Assembly (NCBI GenBank): GCA_037957365.1 | Contig: JARHVA010004226.1 | Span: forward strand, 1,560,501-1,624,500 | DNA: 64,000 bases | Direction: 5' to 3' | Origin: Torreya grandis | Lineage: Eukaryota; Streptophyta; Pinopsida; Cupressales; Taxaceae | Shown: positions 36,733-46,698 of the stretch, in pieces | How positions within the stretch are numbered: position 1 is the first letter of the stretch | Layout of the letters: every line of letters begins with the position of its first letter | Notes under the pieces: model-generated | The model's input: the letters and a program-made list of their open reading frames with translations, nothing else | What the model was told of the DNA's origin: nothing | Databases searched by the model: none | Position numbers and translations under genes: made by a program

Positions 36733-38165
36733 TCAACTGATATAATAGACTGCTTGCTCATGGTGATGCTCATCTCGATGCGCGATCATGGCACCTAACG
36801 AATGATGAGTGGCTGAGATATAAAGGTAGAAGGGTTGGTCATCTTTAGGTGGAATGAGGACTGGTGGAGAGACCAGATAGCATTTTAGGGCTTCAAAAGC
36901 CTCTTGACAGTCCTTATCCCATGTAAAAGAGACATCCTTCTTAAGGAGATGATGAAAAGGTTGGCAGCGGTCAGAAAGTTGCAAGATGAAATGATTAATG
37001 GATTGGAGCTTGCCTTGCAAGCTGCGAAGCTGCTTGAGATTGGTCAGGGGAGGCATTTCGAGGATAGCGCGAATCTTGGCGGGATCTATCTCAATGCCAC
37101 GGAAGGAAATGATGAAGCTGAGAAGCTTGCCAGAGAGGACTCCAAAGACACATTTCTTGGGGTTAAGACGAACATTATACTGAAGAAGATGAGAAAAGAT
37201 GATTTTGAGAATGGTTAGATGGTCACGGCGAAGTTTGGACTTGTCGAGCAGGTCATCCACATAGTCCTCCATGATTTTGTGAAGGAGATCATGGAAAATG
37301 TAGGTCATGGCACACTGATAAGTGGTGCCTACATTCTTCAAGCCAAAAGGCATGACTCGATAGCAGAAAGTCCCCCATGGGGTAATGAAAGTAGTCTTGT
37401 GCTGATCTTCTGGAGCAATCAGGATTTGATTGTATCCAGAAAACCCATCCATAAGAGATAGCATCTCATGGCCAGCCATAAGATCAACAAGCTGGTCAAT
37501 GTTAGGAAGAGGAAAGTCATCTTTAGGATAGGCTAAGTTAAGGTCACAATAGTCTGTGCAGATCCAAATCCCCCCAGTTGCCTTGGTGACTTGGATGATG
37601 TTAGAGACCCACTATGGATAATCGATGGGCTGGATGAAGGAGACAAAAAGGAGGCGTTGAAGCTCCTCTTTGACAAGGAGGGCAACACGAGGATGCATCT
37701 TTCAAAGCTTTTGCCTGACAGGTTTAGCCTTTGTTTTGGTGACAATGTTATGGGTAACAATGGTGGGGTCGATGCCAGGCATATCACTGTAAGTCCAGGT
37801 AAAGGCCCTGCTATGGTCGAAGAGGAAATGGGTATAGTCAAGCTGCTCCTGAGCGTCTAAAGATTGGCCAATCTTTAAGACATAAGGAACATTAGAAGAA
37901 GGAAGGTTGATGTCAATGGTTGATTCATTTAACATAACCTGGGTCTCAGAAGGGAGGGAGCGCTGGATGAAAGAATCATCAGCGCCCATGTAAGAAAGAA
38001 TGGCATCATCGTCAACGCAGTGAACAGTGTGAATGGTTGCCAACTCATCTTCGATCATACTAGGAATAATGAGAGGGAGAGAATTGGATACCCCATTGAG
38101 CTGATAAGTCAAGGGGTCCAGGCGGATGGTGTTTATGAAAAAAAAACTAGGAGGAATGGAAACCA
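36733..38165 (-). pseudogene. Reverse transcriptase of element D
   Basis: N-terminal linker 'VHCVDDDAILSYMGADD' and 'FAWTYSDMPGIDP'-type box (37815); 'MHPRVALLVKEELQRLL' (37695); 'ICTDYCDLNLAYPKDDFPLP' (37570-37510; RDLN box with Arg to Cys, again C to T); 'LMDGFSGYNQI' (37458); 'GTFCYRVMPFGLKNVGTTYQ' (37385-37325); catalytic 'MEDYVDDLLDKSKLRRDHL' (37272-37215) with both Asp kept; then 'LNPKKCVFGVLSGKLL' and 'LQGKLQSINHFI'. Stops at 37699, 37612 and 36730 are all single C-to-T changes. Size and order are those of Tat RT. Confidence 0.92.
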
Positions 38166-38859
38166 CTGACTCTGTAGGTGAAGGGGGTGAAACAGGCGAG
38201 TGTGGAGGAGATTGGTCAATGATTGGTTCAGGACAAAGGTCTAAAGGGTCTTGATTAGGGTCGTGATATCCCAGACCATATCATTTCTTGGCATCATCAT
38301 CGTTGAGCGGTTGGACAGACTGATGGGAGCCCTGCTCATAGCGTCCAAAACCAAAACCCTTCCATGCACACCTGTAAAGGTAAGTGTGTGCAAAAGTGGG
38401 GTTGCTAAGAAACAAAAAGTTTGATGTGAAAGGTTGAGGTGAAGAAAGAGGATTACCATCAGTAGGAGCTTGATTAAACCCCCCATAGATGAGGTTAGTG
38501 TGGAGGTGAGGGGGACCATAAGGTATGATCATCCCTATCCGATGGTCGTAGCTAGGGCTGTGATGAAGGCGTCCATACTCTTGTGGAGTTTGGAACATGT
38601 CTAAATCCAGCAAGCGATACTCTCCCAATGAAAGTCTTTGGAAGACATCTTCCATGGGATCTATGGTCGTCACTTGAAGGGGAGGTGTAAGGGCGACCAC
38701 CTGTTGCAAACTGGTCGAAGCTTCCACAGATGGAGGCAGTGCCGAGGTTAACGGCTTGATAGGGATGAGGACATCATTTGGATGGTAGGTGGTGTTGCAT
38801 GTTTTGAAAGGCGAAGGGTTAGTAGGAATGGTGTGGACTTGTCCGTCATGCTCAAATTT
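38166..38859 (-). pseudogene. Protease-RT linker of element D with a G-patch-like motif
   Basis: Mostly low-complexity Pro/Ser/Thr sequence. At 38385-38316 it contains 'CAWKGFGFGRYEQGSHQSV', which fits a G-patch core (aromatic-x-GxGxG-x4-G). G-patch segments downstream of protease are known from some retroviruses, and similar glycine motifs occur in plant Tat elements. A stop at 38278 (CGA to TGA) follows. Confidence 0.55.
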
Positions 38860-39260
38860 CACACAACGGTGCAGGGTGGAGGGGACACAGGCCATGGTGC
38901 GGATCCAGGGTCAGCCCAGTAAGATGTTGTATTGAAACTCTCCTTCGATGATGTAGAAGAGCTCCAGGACTGTGCGTGGACCAATGCGAATATGAAGAAC
39001 GACTGTGCCAATGGTCGTGGCAGTAGTGTCATTGAAAGAGCGCAAGATTGCGTCAGTTTTAGAGACGCAATTCTTGGGAAGAGCCAACTGATCAAAGGCA
39101 TGGGTGGAGATGATGTTGATGCTAGCGCCCCCATCAATCATAACATGTTTAATGCATGTCCGATCGATATAGGCAGTGATGAAGAGGGTGGCATCTTGAT
39201 CTTCTGTGTTGGATGTAGGAATCTTAGAATCAATGAATGTAATGGAGGCGACAAGGGCTA
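38860..39260 (-). pseudogene. Aspartic protease of element D
   Basis: Leader 'DATLFITAYIDRTCIKHV' is followed by 'MIDGGASINIISTHAFDQL' (active-site Asp in a D-G-G context), 'VVLHIRIGPRTVLELFYIIE' and 'FQYNILLG', then a stop exactly at the Arg of the LLGRPWI box, then 'PWIRTM' and 'STLHRCVKFEHDG'. The D-G-G form instead of D-T/S-G also occurs in element E. One C-to-T stop (38908) separates the halves. Confidence 0.85.
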
Positions 39261-39724
39261 AGGAGTGGACAAGGGCAGCAAGTGGTTGGGGGTCCTCGGG
39301 TTGGACCTCCGCTGCCTGCAGGGCTTGGATGAGGGCCTAACGATGTTGGGGTGAGGTTTGGATGAGATCATAGAGGGACATCTTCACAGGGGTCTGGTGA
39401 AGCTGTTTCAACATGGAGTCATGGATTGGTCTAGAAGAAGAAGAAGAAGAGGAGGGTTGAGGCGCGCCAAGGATAGAAATCTTCATTTTAGGCGGTTGAG
39501 GTGGATTGACAAAAGGGTAGGTCCAAGGAATGGCGGCTTTTTCTTTTTCCTTGTCCTTTTGTGACCTAGTGGTGATGTGAATGGCATTGATTTCAAATAT
39601 GGGAGGTGGAGGTGAAGGAGTTGTAATCGATTGATGAGATGTAGATGGGTTTGAAGAGGTAGAAGGGTTATCAGAAGGAGTCAGAGGTTGGTCGAAAGTG
39701 TCCTCAAAGAGAAGAGTGTCTTTC

Positions 39725-39825
39725 TACAGATAACGGTGAATGACATCCTTGAGGGCACAGCAAGTCTCGGTGTCGTGTCCTGGTGTACGATGATATAAAC
39801 AAATCTTCGTGTCGTCGAACCAGGA
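39725..39825 (-). other. Second CHHC zinc knuckle of element D
   Basis: Element sense 'WFDDTKICLYHRTPGHDTET' then 'CCALKDVIHRYL', with the same C-x2-H-x4-H-x4-C spacing and same following 'xALKxxI' helix as the first knuckle about 1.46 kb upstream. It lies just ahead of the protease leader ('MSLYDLIQTSPQHR', about 39380-39338). Confidence 0.85.
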
Positions 39826-39849
39826 GGGTTTAGACCCGAGAGGTTGGAA

Positions 39850-41159
39850 GGGCTTGATGGGTGGAAGAGTTATGCTAGAAGTTTGCAAAAGTCATTGCAA
39901 GATTAAAGAGTATGAGCCCACTAAAGGGTTTGTGCTCATCGATGTATGCGTTGTCGGTGACTTTTACTTGGGCGAAGTTGGAGGAGGCTTTCGTACCACC
40001 TTCTGGTTTGATGGTGCAATGACAGGCAGAGACGGTACACTCTTCATGAGAGGTATCGCCCTTTTGGGAGAGGGTAGGCTAGTGGTAGGTAAAGGAAGCA
40101 AAGGAGGCAACCGGTTTTGATTAGAGGTTGAAGTGGGAAGGATTCTGGTTAAGGTTGAAGGATGCGGGCCCAAAATGGAGGGCAATGGTGATGGAAGAGG
40201 AGGCATTCACCTCTATGGTTTGGCAGTCTTTTGTGATTTGGGTTGAAGACTACTATTGGTTGAAGTCTAGTTTAAGTCCACCTTCACTTGTGGATGAGTG
40301 AGGTTGGAGACGGGGCGAACGCCAAGCGACTTGATAGGTTTAGGCAGAGTAGATGAGGGTTTTGGTTTTGATGAGGTTGATGGAGATGTAGATGGTCTAG
40401 AGGCAGAAATCTGATTTTTGTTGATAGTCTTAGGAGGTTCTATCATGGGAGGATTAGCAGCATGAGATGAGAGGGCCCAGGCTTGTTGAAGAGCTGTGAG
40501 ACGGTCCCACAATACCTGATGTTCCACTTTCCTAGAAGGGAGAAGTTCGAGTCTCTCCACTAGTCAGGAAAATGGCTGAGAAGATGCGGGATGAAGTTTG
40601 GGCTCTTGAGAAGATTCTGACGGTTATGGGACTAAAGGTATGGTAGTTTCGGCCCCAAACCATGGTGAAGTCGTGACAGGTTCATGTTTGGTTGGAGATG
40701 AAGGAGAGATAGGTTCTTCCCTGGGTGGAGAAGAAACTGGAGAATGAAGCTCCTCAAGCGGGTAAAGGGCAGGGATGATAGTGCCCTCCACTTGTGGTCG
40801 AGGAGTAGGAAAGGTTGGGTCTTCCATGGGCAGTAAGAAGGAAGATGGTGAAACTGGCGGTACTGGTAAGGTCGAGGCGTCCTCCAAAATGAGAGAAGTT
40901 GAGGGAGAACTAATCAGAGAAAGAGGTTCGTTCACATGTGATGGACTAATGGATGAATTCACCTCTTGAGGTTGGTTAGGAATGAGGGGCGAGACCGTAT
41001 TGACTGTTCGAATATTATGTTCATGGGTATTGTCAGTCAAGGTCTGGACATTGTTTTGAGTTGGTGGATGATTAGGAAATGGTTGTTTGAAGATATCGAT
41101 ACTCTGATTAGGAGGGGCATTAGGATTTTCGAGGATGAGGTCACCCTTTTCCAACATGT
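39850..41159 (-). pseudogene. Pro/Ser/Thr-rich segment between the two knuckles of element D
   Basis: About 430 codons dominated by Pro, Ser and Thr ('SPSTSLILEDASTLPVPPVS', 'ASRPSTSPSTSSKPKPSSTL', 'MPPLPSPLPSILGPHPSTL'), with a short ordered island 'VEHQVLWDRLTALQQAWALS' near 40525. No catalytic motif. Probably a disordered linker. Seven or so in-frame stops. Confidence 0.7.
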
Positions 41160-41286
41160 CTTGGATTATGTTTTTAAGGGTTTTACAGTTACCTGTCTCA
41201 TGACCTTTAACACGATGGTAGTGGCAGAAGTCATTTTCCCTATACCATGCAGGGATAGCGCGTGAGGGATCAAATTGTGGTGGTGG
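41160..41286 (-). other. First CHHC zinc knuckle of element D gag
   Basis: Element sense 'WYRENDFCHYHRVKGHETGN' then 'CKTLKNIIQDML'. Spacing is C-x2-H-x4-H-x4-C, with His in place of the second Cys of a standard knuckle. This form followed by 'xLKxxIxDL' is usual in plant Tat/Athila gag. It binds nucleic acid in relatives. Confidence 0.85.
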
Positions 41287-41640
41287 TCAAATCTGAGGGA
41301 GATTGATGGCCCCTTGTTTGACGAGTTTTTCCAGCACAGACGCGTATGATTCTCCAAGTGGAGTAAACTGTCGCTGTATGTATCTCTGCTGAAATTGGCG
41401 AGTGGCACTCATAGATGTGGATGGTTCAGGTTGATTAGTTGAAGGTGAAGAGGAAGAAGATCTAACAACCACAGCATTTGCTGAAGCTTTAGATTTAGGA
41501 TTGGACGAGGAAGGCTTAGAAAAGGGGTCATTGGTTTTGGAGTTAGGATTCTTACTCCTCAACTTGACTTTATTCTCCTCGACGGCATGTAACTCAAGTT
41601 TATGAGCCATCGTGAAGGCTTCATCAAAAGTGCGGAAGGT

Positions 41641-42948
41641 CTAAACCCTCAAGGTAGAAGAAATATGTCTAGCGCAGGCTTGAGAGAAAAGTTCAATAAG
41701 CTCAGGCTGGGGTAAGGAAAATGAAAGTTGATTGATAAGGCCCCTCCACCGAGTGATGAAATCAGCAATGGATTCATCCTCAAACTGGCAGATAGAATAG
41801 AGGTCTGTGATGGAGACCTTCTTGGTGATATTGATGGAGAAATGATCCAGGAAGAGTTGGGCCAGCTGAGTGAATGTGAAGATGGAATGGCTAGGAAGAG
41901 AGCTGTACCAGTCAAGTGCAGCACCTGAGAGAGACATGGGAAACATGCGTAAGAGCAATGCATCATCATGGGTGATAAGGTAACAGGCATGTCTGAATGC
42001 CCGTAAGTGTTTTTGTGGGTCTTCCTTGCTTTGGAAATGAGAAAACTTAGGAAGTTCCCACTGGCTGGGATATGGTTTGATAGGGACAGAAGGATGGATG
42101 GGCTCGTTGCAGATCTGTTCGTACGAGAGAGTGTTGCGTGAGCCAGAAATGGAGGTCTCTAAGTTGGACATTTTATCCATCAGCATCTTGATAATATCTA
42201 CTGACGGATTGGCGGGTGGAACGCCTCCTAAATTGTAAGGCACTTGAAAGAGGTTGGAAGAGGTATACGACGTAGTCGGTTGTACCAATAAGGGCACAAC
42301 ATACGGATGACTAGTCGTAGAGATAGAAGAAGTGACTAAGGATGGTTGGATAGAAGGCATGGCTAGGTTTGATGTTGTCATGGGAGGTTGGCTAGAGGTA
42401 ACATGGGCCAATGGATAGGTAGCCACCCTAGTGTTGATAGGAGTAAGGGTAGGCAGAATAGAGACGACCAAATTTTGAAAGGGGGTAGAAAGTGGTTGAG
42501 TGGGCTGAGATTGATAGGGGACCAAAACCCTGGTGAAAGTGGGCCCAACGATGGAAGGAGAGGCCACACTTGGATGGTTGGTAAAAGGTTGGTCATTGGT
42601 TGAGGCAACAGCCTGGGTATCTAAGGGTTGGACTATGGATGCCGTTGATATGGCCGCAGTTTCAAGGAGAGAGGTCGGCATTCCATAGATTGGATTGCCC
42701 AAGGAGTCTTGCATTCGGCTATTCGCGAGATAGTGTTGCAAGGCTTTTACATTGAGGTCCAAGAATCATGTGAAATCTTGGTCCCCTTCTGGGATAATAG
42801 GTGTTTGGGTCGGAGATGGTCTGGTAGGAGTTCTTTCAGTTTCCAAGTTGAACTTCATTATAGGGCTGGTTGTAGGCGGGGTAGACGGAAGAGGATGATG
42901 CCTCGTGTGATCGACTAGAGCCTTGGCTTGGCTACAAGTCAGAACCAT
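41641..42948 (-). pseudogene. gag capsid region of element D
   Basis: The N-terminus 'MVLTCSQAKALVDHTRHH' precedes a long Pro/Thr/Ser-rich linker (about residues 60-240). The capsid segment follows: 'PYPSQWELPKFSHFQSKEDP' (about 42070), 'LLRMFPMSLSGAALDWYSSL' (about 41945-41890), 'FTQLAQLFLDHFSINITKK' and 'SIADFITRWRGLINQL', matching the retrotransposon gag family. One in-frame stop (42763) near the start. Gag would assemble the particle. Confidence 0.9.
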
Positions 42949-43731
42949 TCAAGGCAAGGAAGAACGTCCTCACAAGTTCAAACAAGCAGATAAGAACTAA
43001 AAAAAGATGAAGACACAAGCAGATCCTAAAACCCTAGAAGTAAATTATTAGGATTATAGTGGCTTATGCCTTAGAATGTGTGTAGAGGAAGATTGGCTTT
43101 GTGATTCAGGTCCTAGAAGAAGCAGTCTATGGATGGTTTCGGGTTTTGTTATGGTGCTCAAGAAGTTTGTGTTAGCTTTCGTACAGGCCTGGTGCTAAGG
43201 AGCAAGCTCCCCTCACTTCACGATTCCAGTGGTTAGCTGGTTTCGCTTAGCCAAAATATACTTCACCTTGAGTTTATCCTTCGCCAGAGAATGGAGTGGG
43301 CTTCCCCCTTGGTGATGAAATCCAAGTAGGGTCACCGGGACGGGTAAGGTATCCGCTGGGGGATGAAATCCCAGTATGGCCTTGTCTCAAGTAAGTTTTA
43401 TGTTCATTTTAGTGCATGTGGTTTGGTAGTGTAACATCAAGTGTCTATGATTTATTCAATATGCAGATTAATTACTATGTGTGGTCTAAGAGATGCAGGC
43501 AAACAGAAATGAATGCAAAGTGTTTTAATGCCCAAGTCAAAATGTTTGTTCGTATGAAGATGAATGGAGAAAGAGTCGAAGAATATGAGTTTTAGCTAGT
43601 CTAGAAGTGCAAGAAAGAAAGAAATGTTCTTTTTAATCCTGCTTATGGTGTCATTAAGAAGAGATGAGAGGAGGCGAAAAGGAAGGAACCTAATGCACCT
43701 AAATGAACGAAAGAAAGAAAGAACCCAAGGA
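42949..43731 (-). other. Leader of element D between primer site and gag
   Basis: Non-coding in appearance. It contains two similar segments 'tggtgatgaaatccaagta' and 'gggggatgaaatcccagta' (43311 and 43357), a 45 bp-spaced direct repeat. A packaging or dimer-linkage role is possible but not shown. Confidence 0.6.
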
Positions 43732-43761
43732 GGCCCTAGGGTCCCACTGGGTGTGCCAGAA
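43732..43761 (-). other. Primer binding site of element D
   Basis: Element sense TCTGGCACACCCAGTGGGAC starts one base after the 5' LTR end. It resembles the TGGCAC(G/A)CCC(G/A)GTGGGAC-type site common in plant Tat-like elements and differs from the site in elements A and B. I do not name the tRNA. Confidence 0.65.
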
Positions 43762-45023
43762 TGTTTCTATGCAAAATTGCTTTCTACATTCAAAGAAGAA
43801 ATAAGAAACTAAAAGAAATGGTCAAGGCTAGAAGATACCTGATAAAGTCGTGCGCACTGAAATCAGACATTGGAAGATTCTCCTCTTTGGCTGTGGAGGA
43901 ATGACACCTGAGAAGAAAAGAGACTAAAACACGGAAAAACATTAGTAAAAGGATATGGTGGGCTGTCAGGCAAATGCTCGATCCCGAAAGTACGAAGACT
44001 TCCTAGAAGGATATCAACCCACTGATAAAAAAGCAGAATATTGGACTAAAGTAGATAAAATGACAGAAATAAAGGACAAAAAAAAACTCATACATGATAA
44101 TGAAGTAAAATGTTCTGTGTAGTCACCGATGTCGGTCTCTATGGTGCCAGCGTCGGTTAGGGAAAGTGCTGACATCGGTTAAAGTGCCGGCGTCGGTCGG
44201 GGTAGTGACCGGCGTCAGTCGGGGCAAGTTCTGGACAGAGTCTGGATGAATTGCAGAAGGTCTAACAGAGTTGGGATAGGGTCTGGTCAAGGTCGGGACA
44301 GGGTCTGGGGGTTTTGCAGGTCTAACAGAGTTGGGATAGGGTCTGGTCAAGGTCAGGATAGGGTTTGGACAGGGTCTGGGGGTTTTGGTCGAGTCTGGAT
44401 GGAGTTATAGACTGGGATAGTGGGCAGAGATGTAAGGAAGGGACTCAGGGCTCAGGTCTATGGTCTGAAGATCCGAGATGATAGAAATAGAAACAACAAA
44501 CAAATAATAACCAAAAAGAAATAAAACAAATAGAGTAAATACTTACCTGCCAGAAGACATGATAAAAGCCATGATTGAAGTTGTTAAAGCGTTTCCATAA
44601 GTTGATCGAAGCAAATGCAGATTGGTTGAATGCTGGAGTTGATTGATCGCCAGAGTTTTTTGAATGTCCAAGTTCAGGGGTCGATTGATTGATTGATTGA
44701 TTAGTTGATTAGCCTTCGGGATTGATCAACGGACGCTGATGAAGGCGAGGGACGGTTCGATAACCATTCAGAAAACCGATTGGGAACCGAATGATAACTG
44801 ATAACGAATAATGGTAAGGTGACTGACGTTAGTGACATCAGCCGAGTAACAACCGTCGTCGGCAGATGCACAATGGGGATGGAGTCTAGCTTTAGCTCTG
44901 TGCTCATTGTTACATGCTGCCAAGGTCAAGGCTAGTGGAAAAAGTGATCGACAAGGATTGAATAGGAGAAGAAGAATAAGACGGGGGATGACCAGGGGAG
45001 TTGACACGATTTTGGTGTCTACA
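43762..45023 (-). repeat. 5' LTR of element D
   Basis: Begins TGTAGACACC at 45023 in element sense and ends with CA (43762). 1262 bp. Compared with the 3' LTR it lacks ~40 bp between two direct repeats and 14 bp in the tandem repeat. Most base differences are C/T or G/A. Confidence 0.95.
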
Positions 45024-46693
45024 ATAACAATCCCAAAAAACATATTCATGCACTTGGTTTCATCACTTTATCATGATAATACATTCTTATTCATCTTCTC
45101 ACTATTGTCTAGGTTTCTCACTATTTGCACCATTAAGCACGTTAGCGATTGACTAACATGGATGAATATTTTATCATTATTGAGGAATAAAACCTATATA
45201 TAAACCTTCATGGACATGAAAAATGAGTCTAAATATTAATCCTTCATTCATTTTCATAAATTTGACTTGGTCAACTCTGAATGATACAATAAATATCCAA
45301 GAAATTAACACTTTCCTATAGGGTCCACTCACACACTTGACAACTCAATCACACCTAGAACTGCCTAGGAGAGTTGAATAAAACCTAAAATAGCTTAACT
45401 AATCATAACAATCCATTATTGTCACTTTTGATCAACATATTCAACATCACATCCTTATTATATTTATAAGAGGGTTTAAACATGTTTGTATTCTTAACAA
45501 TCATTCATAAAGCATAGCCCCTCAATCTAAAAATAAATGAATTAAATTTTTAGATAGTAATATTCACCATATATAATGAGTATATTATGTTCCCATGATG
45601 AGCTAATGAACACAAGAAAATACTTCTCAGGTTGAGAACCCTTCATTTTGAGCACTCAAAAGACCTCAAAACAACTTTTTATGGCTTGTCCTTTAGAATA
45701 TGACCTCAAACTGCACGAAAAAACTTAAAATAACATAACTTACATATTAAAATGCTTATATTATCTCATACATCTTTAAATATAACCATAACCCCTCATT
45801 AAGCCACACTCTCTCTCTTTGCTTGCTTAGACCTTGACTTATAAAGCATGATAGGCTTTAAAAATTTACCTTTATGCCTCTTTTCGTGCATTCTCAACCA
45901 CTCTCACATACTCTATATGAAAAAAAATTGAAACAAAATAAATTACCTCTAACAATGCTTATATTATCTTAGACACCTTGAAATTTGATCATGACCCCTC
46001 ATTAGGCCACACTCTCTCTCTCTTTGCTTGCTTAGACCTTAACCTATAAACCATATTAGGCCTTAAAACTAACCTTCATGCCTCTTTCCATGCACTCTCC
46101 ACCACTCTAACATACTCAATGAACCTCATACATGATTAAAAACTATCATACATCCTTTATATGTCTTGACAATAGAACATTATACTTAAGAAAACTCATA
46201 AATTCTTAAACACTATCATACATCCTTCATATGTCTAGACAAGATATCATGATACTTCATTAGGATAAGTAGGGTCTAGAAGTGGTCTATGTACAAACTT
46301 GGTATAAAGGTCCTACCCTTGTAGACTCACCTTCATACTCTCATGAGTGCTCCAATGCCTCTTATACATGATAAAGCGACCTCATCTAACCACTCATGAC
46401 TATGTGGACTCATCTCACCAAGCCACCATGTTCATACTTTCTTACAAGTTCTTTTCATGCCATGACTAGTATTAGGCTACTTAAAGACCTATACCTTCAT
46501 GCAACCATAAGGAATTATTTTCCTTAAAATTATCTCTTTGGCCTTAAAATTCTTTTTTGTGGACAACATAATTCAATGACAACACTCCATTAATGCCCTT
46601 TGTCACATCAACACATAGCCAACTAGGCACACTCTCTCAATGACATCAACCTTATGCAAGATGTAATATTGACATCAATGACAATTATTAAAA
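45024..46693 (-). repeat. Additional copia LTR, part right of element D
   Basis: Continues the LTR interrupted at 31382 and matches 23955-25356. It is longer than its counterpart because a ~190 bp segment is tandemly duplicated (about 45725-45915 and 45915-46105, both with the 'cacactctctctctttgcttg' block), and a ~75 bp piece around 46130-46260 is repeated too. It ends next to TAGAT (46694-46698). Confidence 0.8.
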
Positions 46694-46698
46694 TAGAT

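Larger units (their letters stand above)
34624..42948 (-). pseudogene. Single-frame gag-pol of element D
   Basis: From ATG at 42948 to the TAG at 34624 one frame (2774 codons plus stop) covers gag, protease, RT, both RNase H domains and integrase. Domain pieces at 42948, 42762, 41157, 40560, 40206, 39141, 38895, 38166, 37479, 36684, 36381 and 35547 all fall in the same frame. About 22 stops interrupt it, and I see no frameshift. Each stop is TGA, TAG or TAA one C-to-T change from CGA, CAG or CAA, and several fall in residues that are Arg or Gln in relatives (for example the LLGRPW box at 38908). The start is chosen because it is the first ATG after the leader and opens the gag N-terminus. It cannot yield full protein as it stands. 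Confidence 0.92.
31383..45023 (-). mobile_element. Element D: youngest insertion, full-length Tat-type Ty3/gypsy retrotransposon
   Basis: A 13.6 kb element with TSD ATAAC on both sides (31378-31382 and 45024-45028). LTRs of 1325 bp (31383-32707) and 1262 bp (43762-45023) begin and end TG/CA in element sense (left copy TG mutated to TA). Primer site, single-frame gag-pol (42948 down to 34624) and polypurine tract are all present. Domain order is GAG - CHHC knuckle - P/S/T-rich segment - second CHHC knuckle - protease - G-patch-like motif - RT - RNase H - second RNase H - integrase. The order and second RNase H place it in the Tat/Ogre group. The LTRs look about 95% alike, differing almost only by transitions. 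GC content is clearly higher than in all flanking sequence. Confidence 0.95.
22455..46693 (-). mobile_element. Element C: Ty1/copia retrotransposon with an extra LTR, nested in B
   Basis: Minus-strand copia element. Order on the plus strand: 3' LTR (22455-25356), purine tract, pol and gag remnants (25940-29300), partial 5' LTR (29371-29612), duplicated flank X', then a further complete LTR (29907-46693, itself split by element D). The last LTR is flanked by TAAAT (29902-29906) and TAGAT (46694-46698), a target duplication with one transition. Gag-integrase-RT-RNase H order shows the Ty1/copia type. The coiled-coil gag tail and long LTRs fit the Tork/SIRE side of the superfamily, but I cannot assign the lineage firmly. 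Confidence 0.8.

Noticed and set aside
36904..37461. Plus-strand frames of 80-104 codons
   Set aside because: They lie antisense to the RT of element D, whose motifs (DGFSGYNQI, YVDD) are clear on the minus strand.
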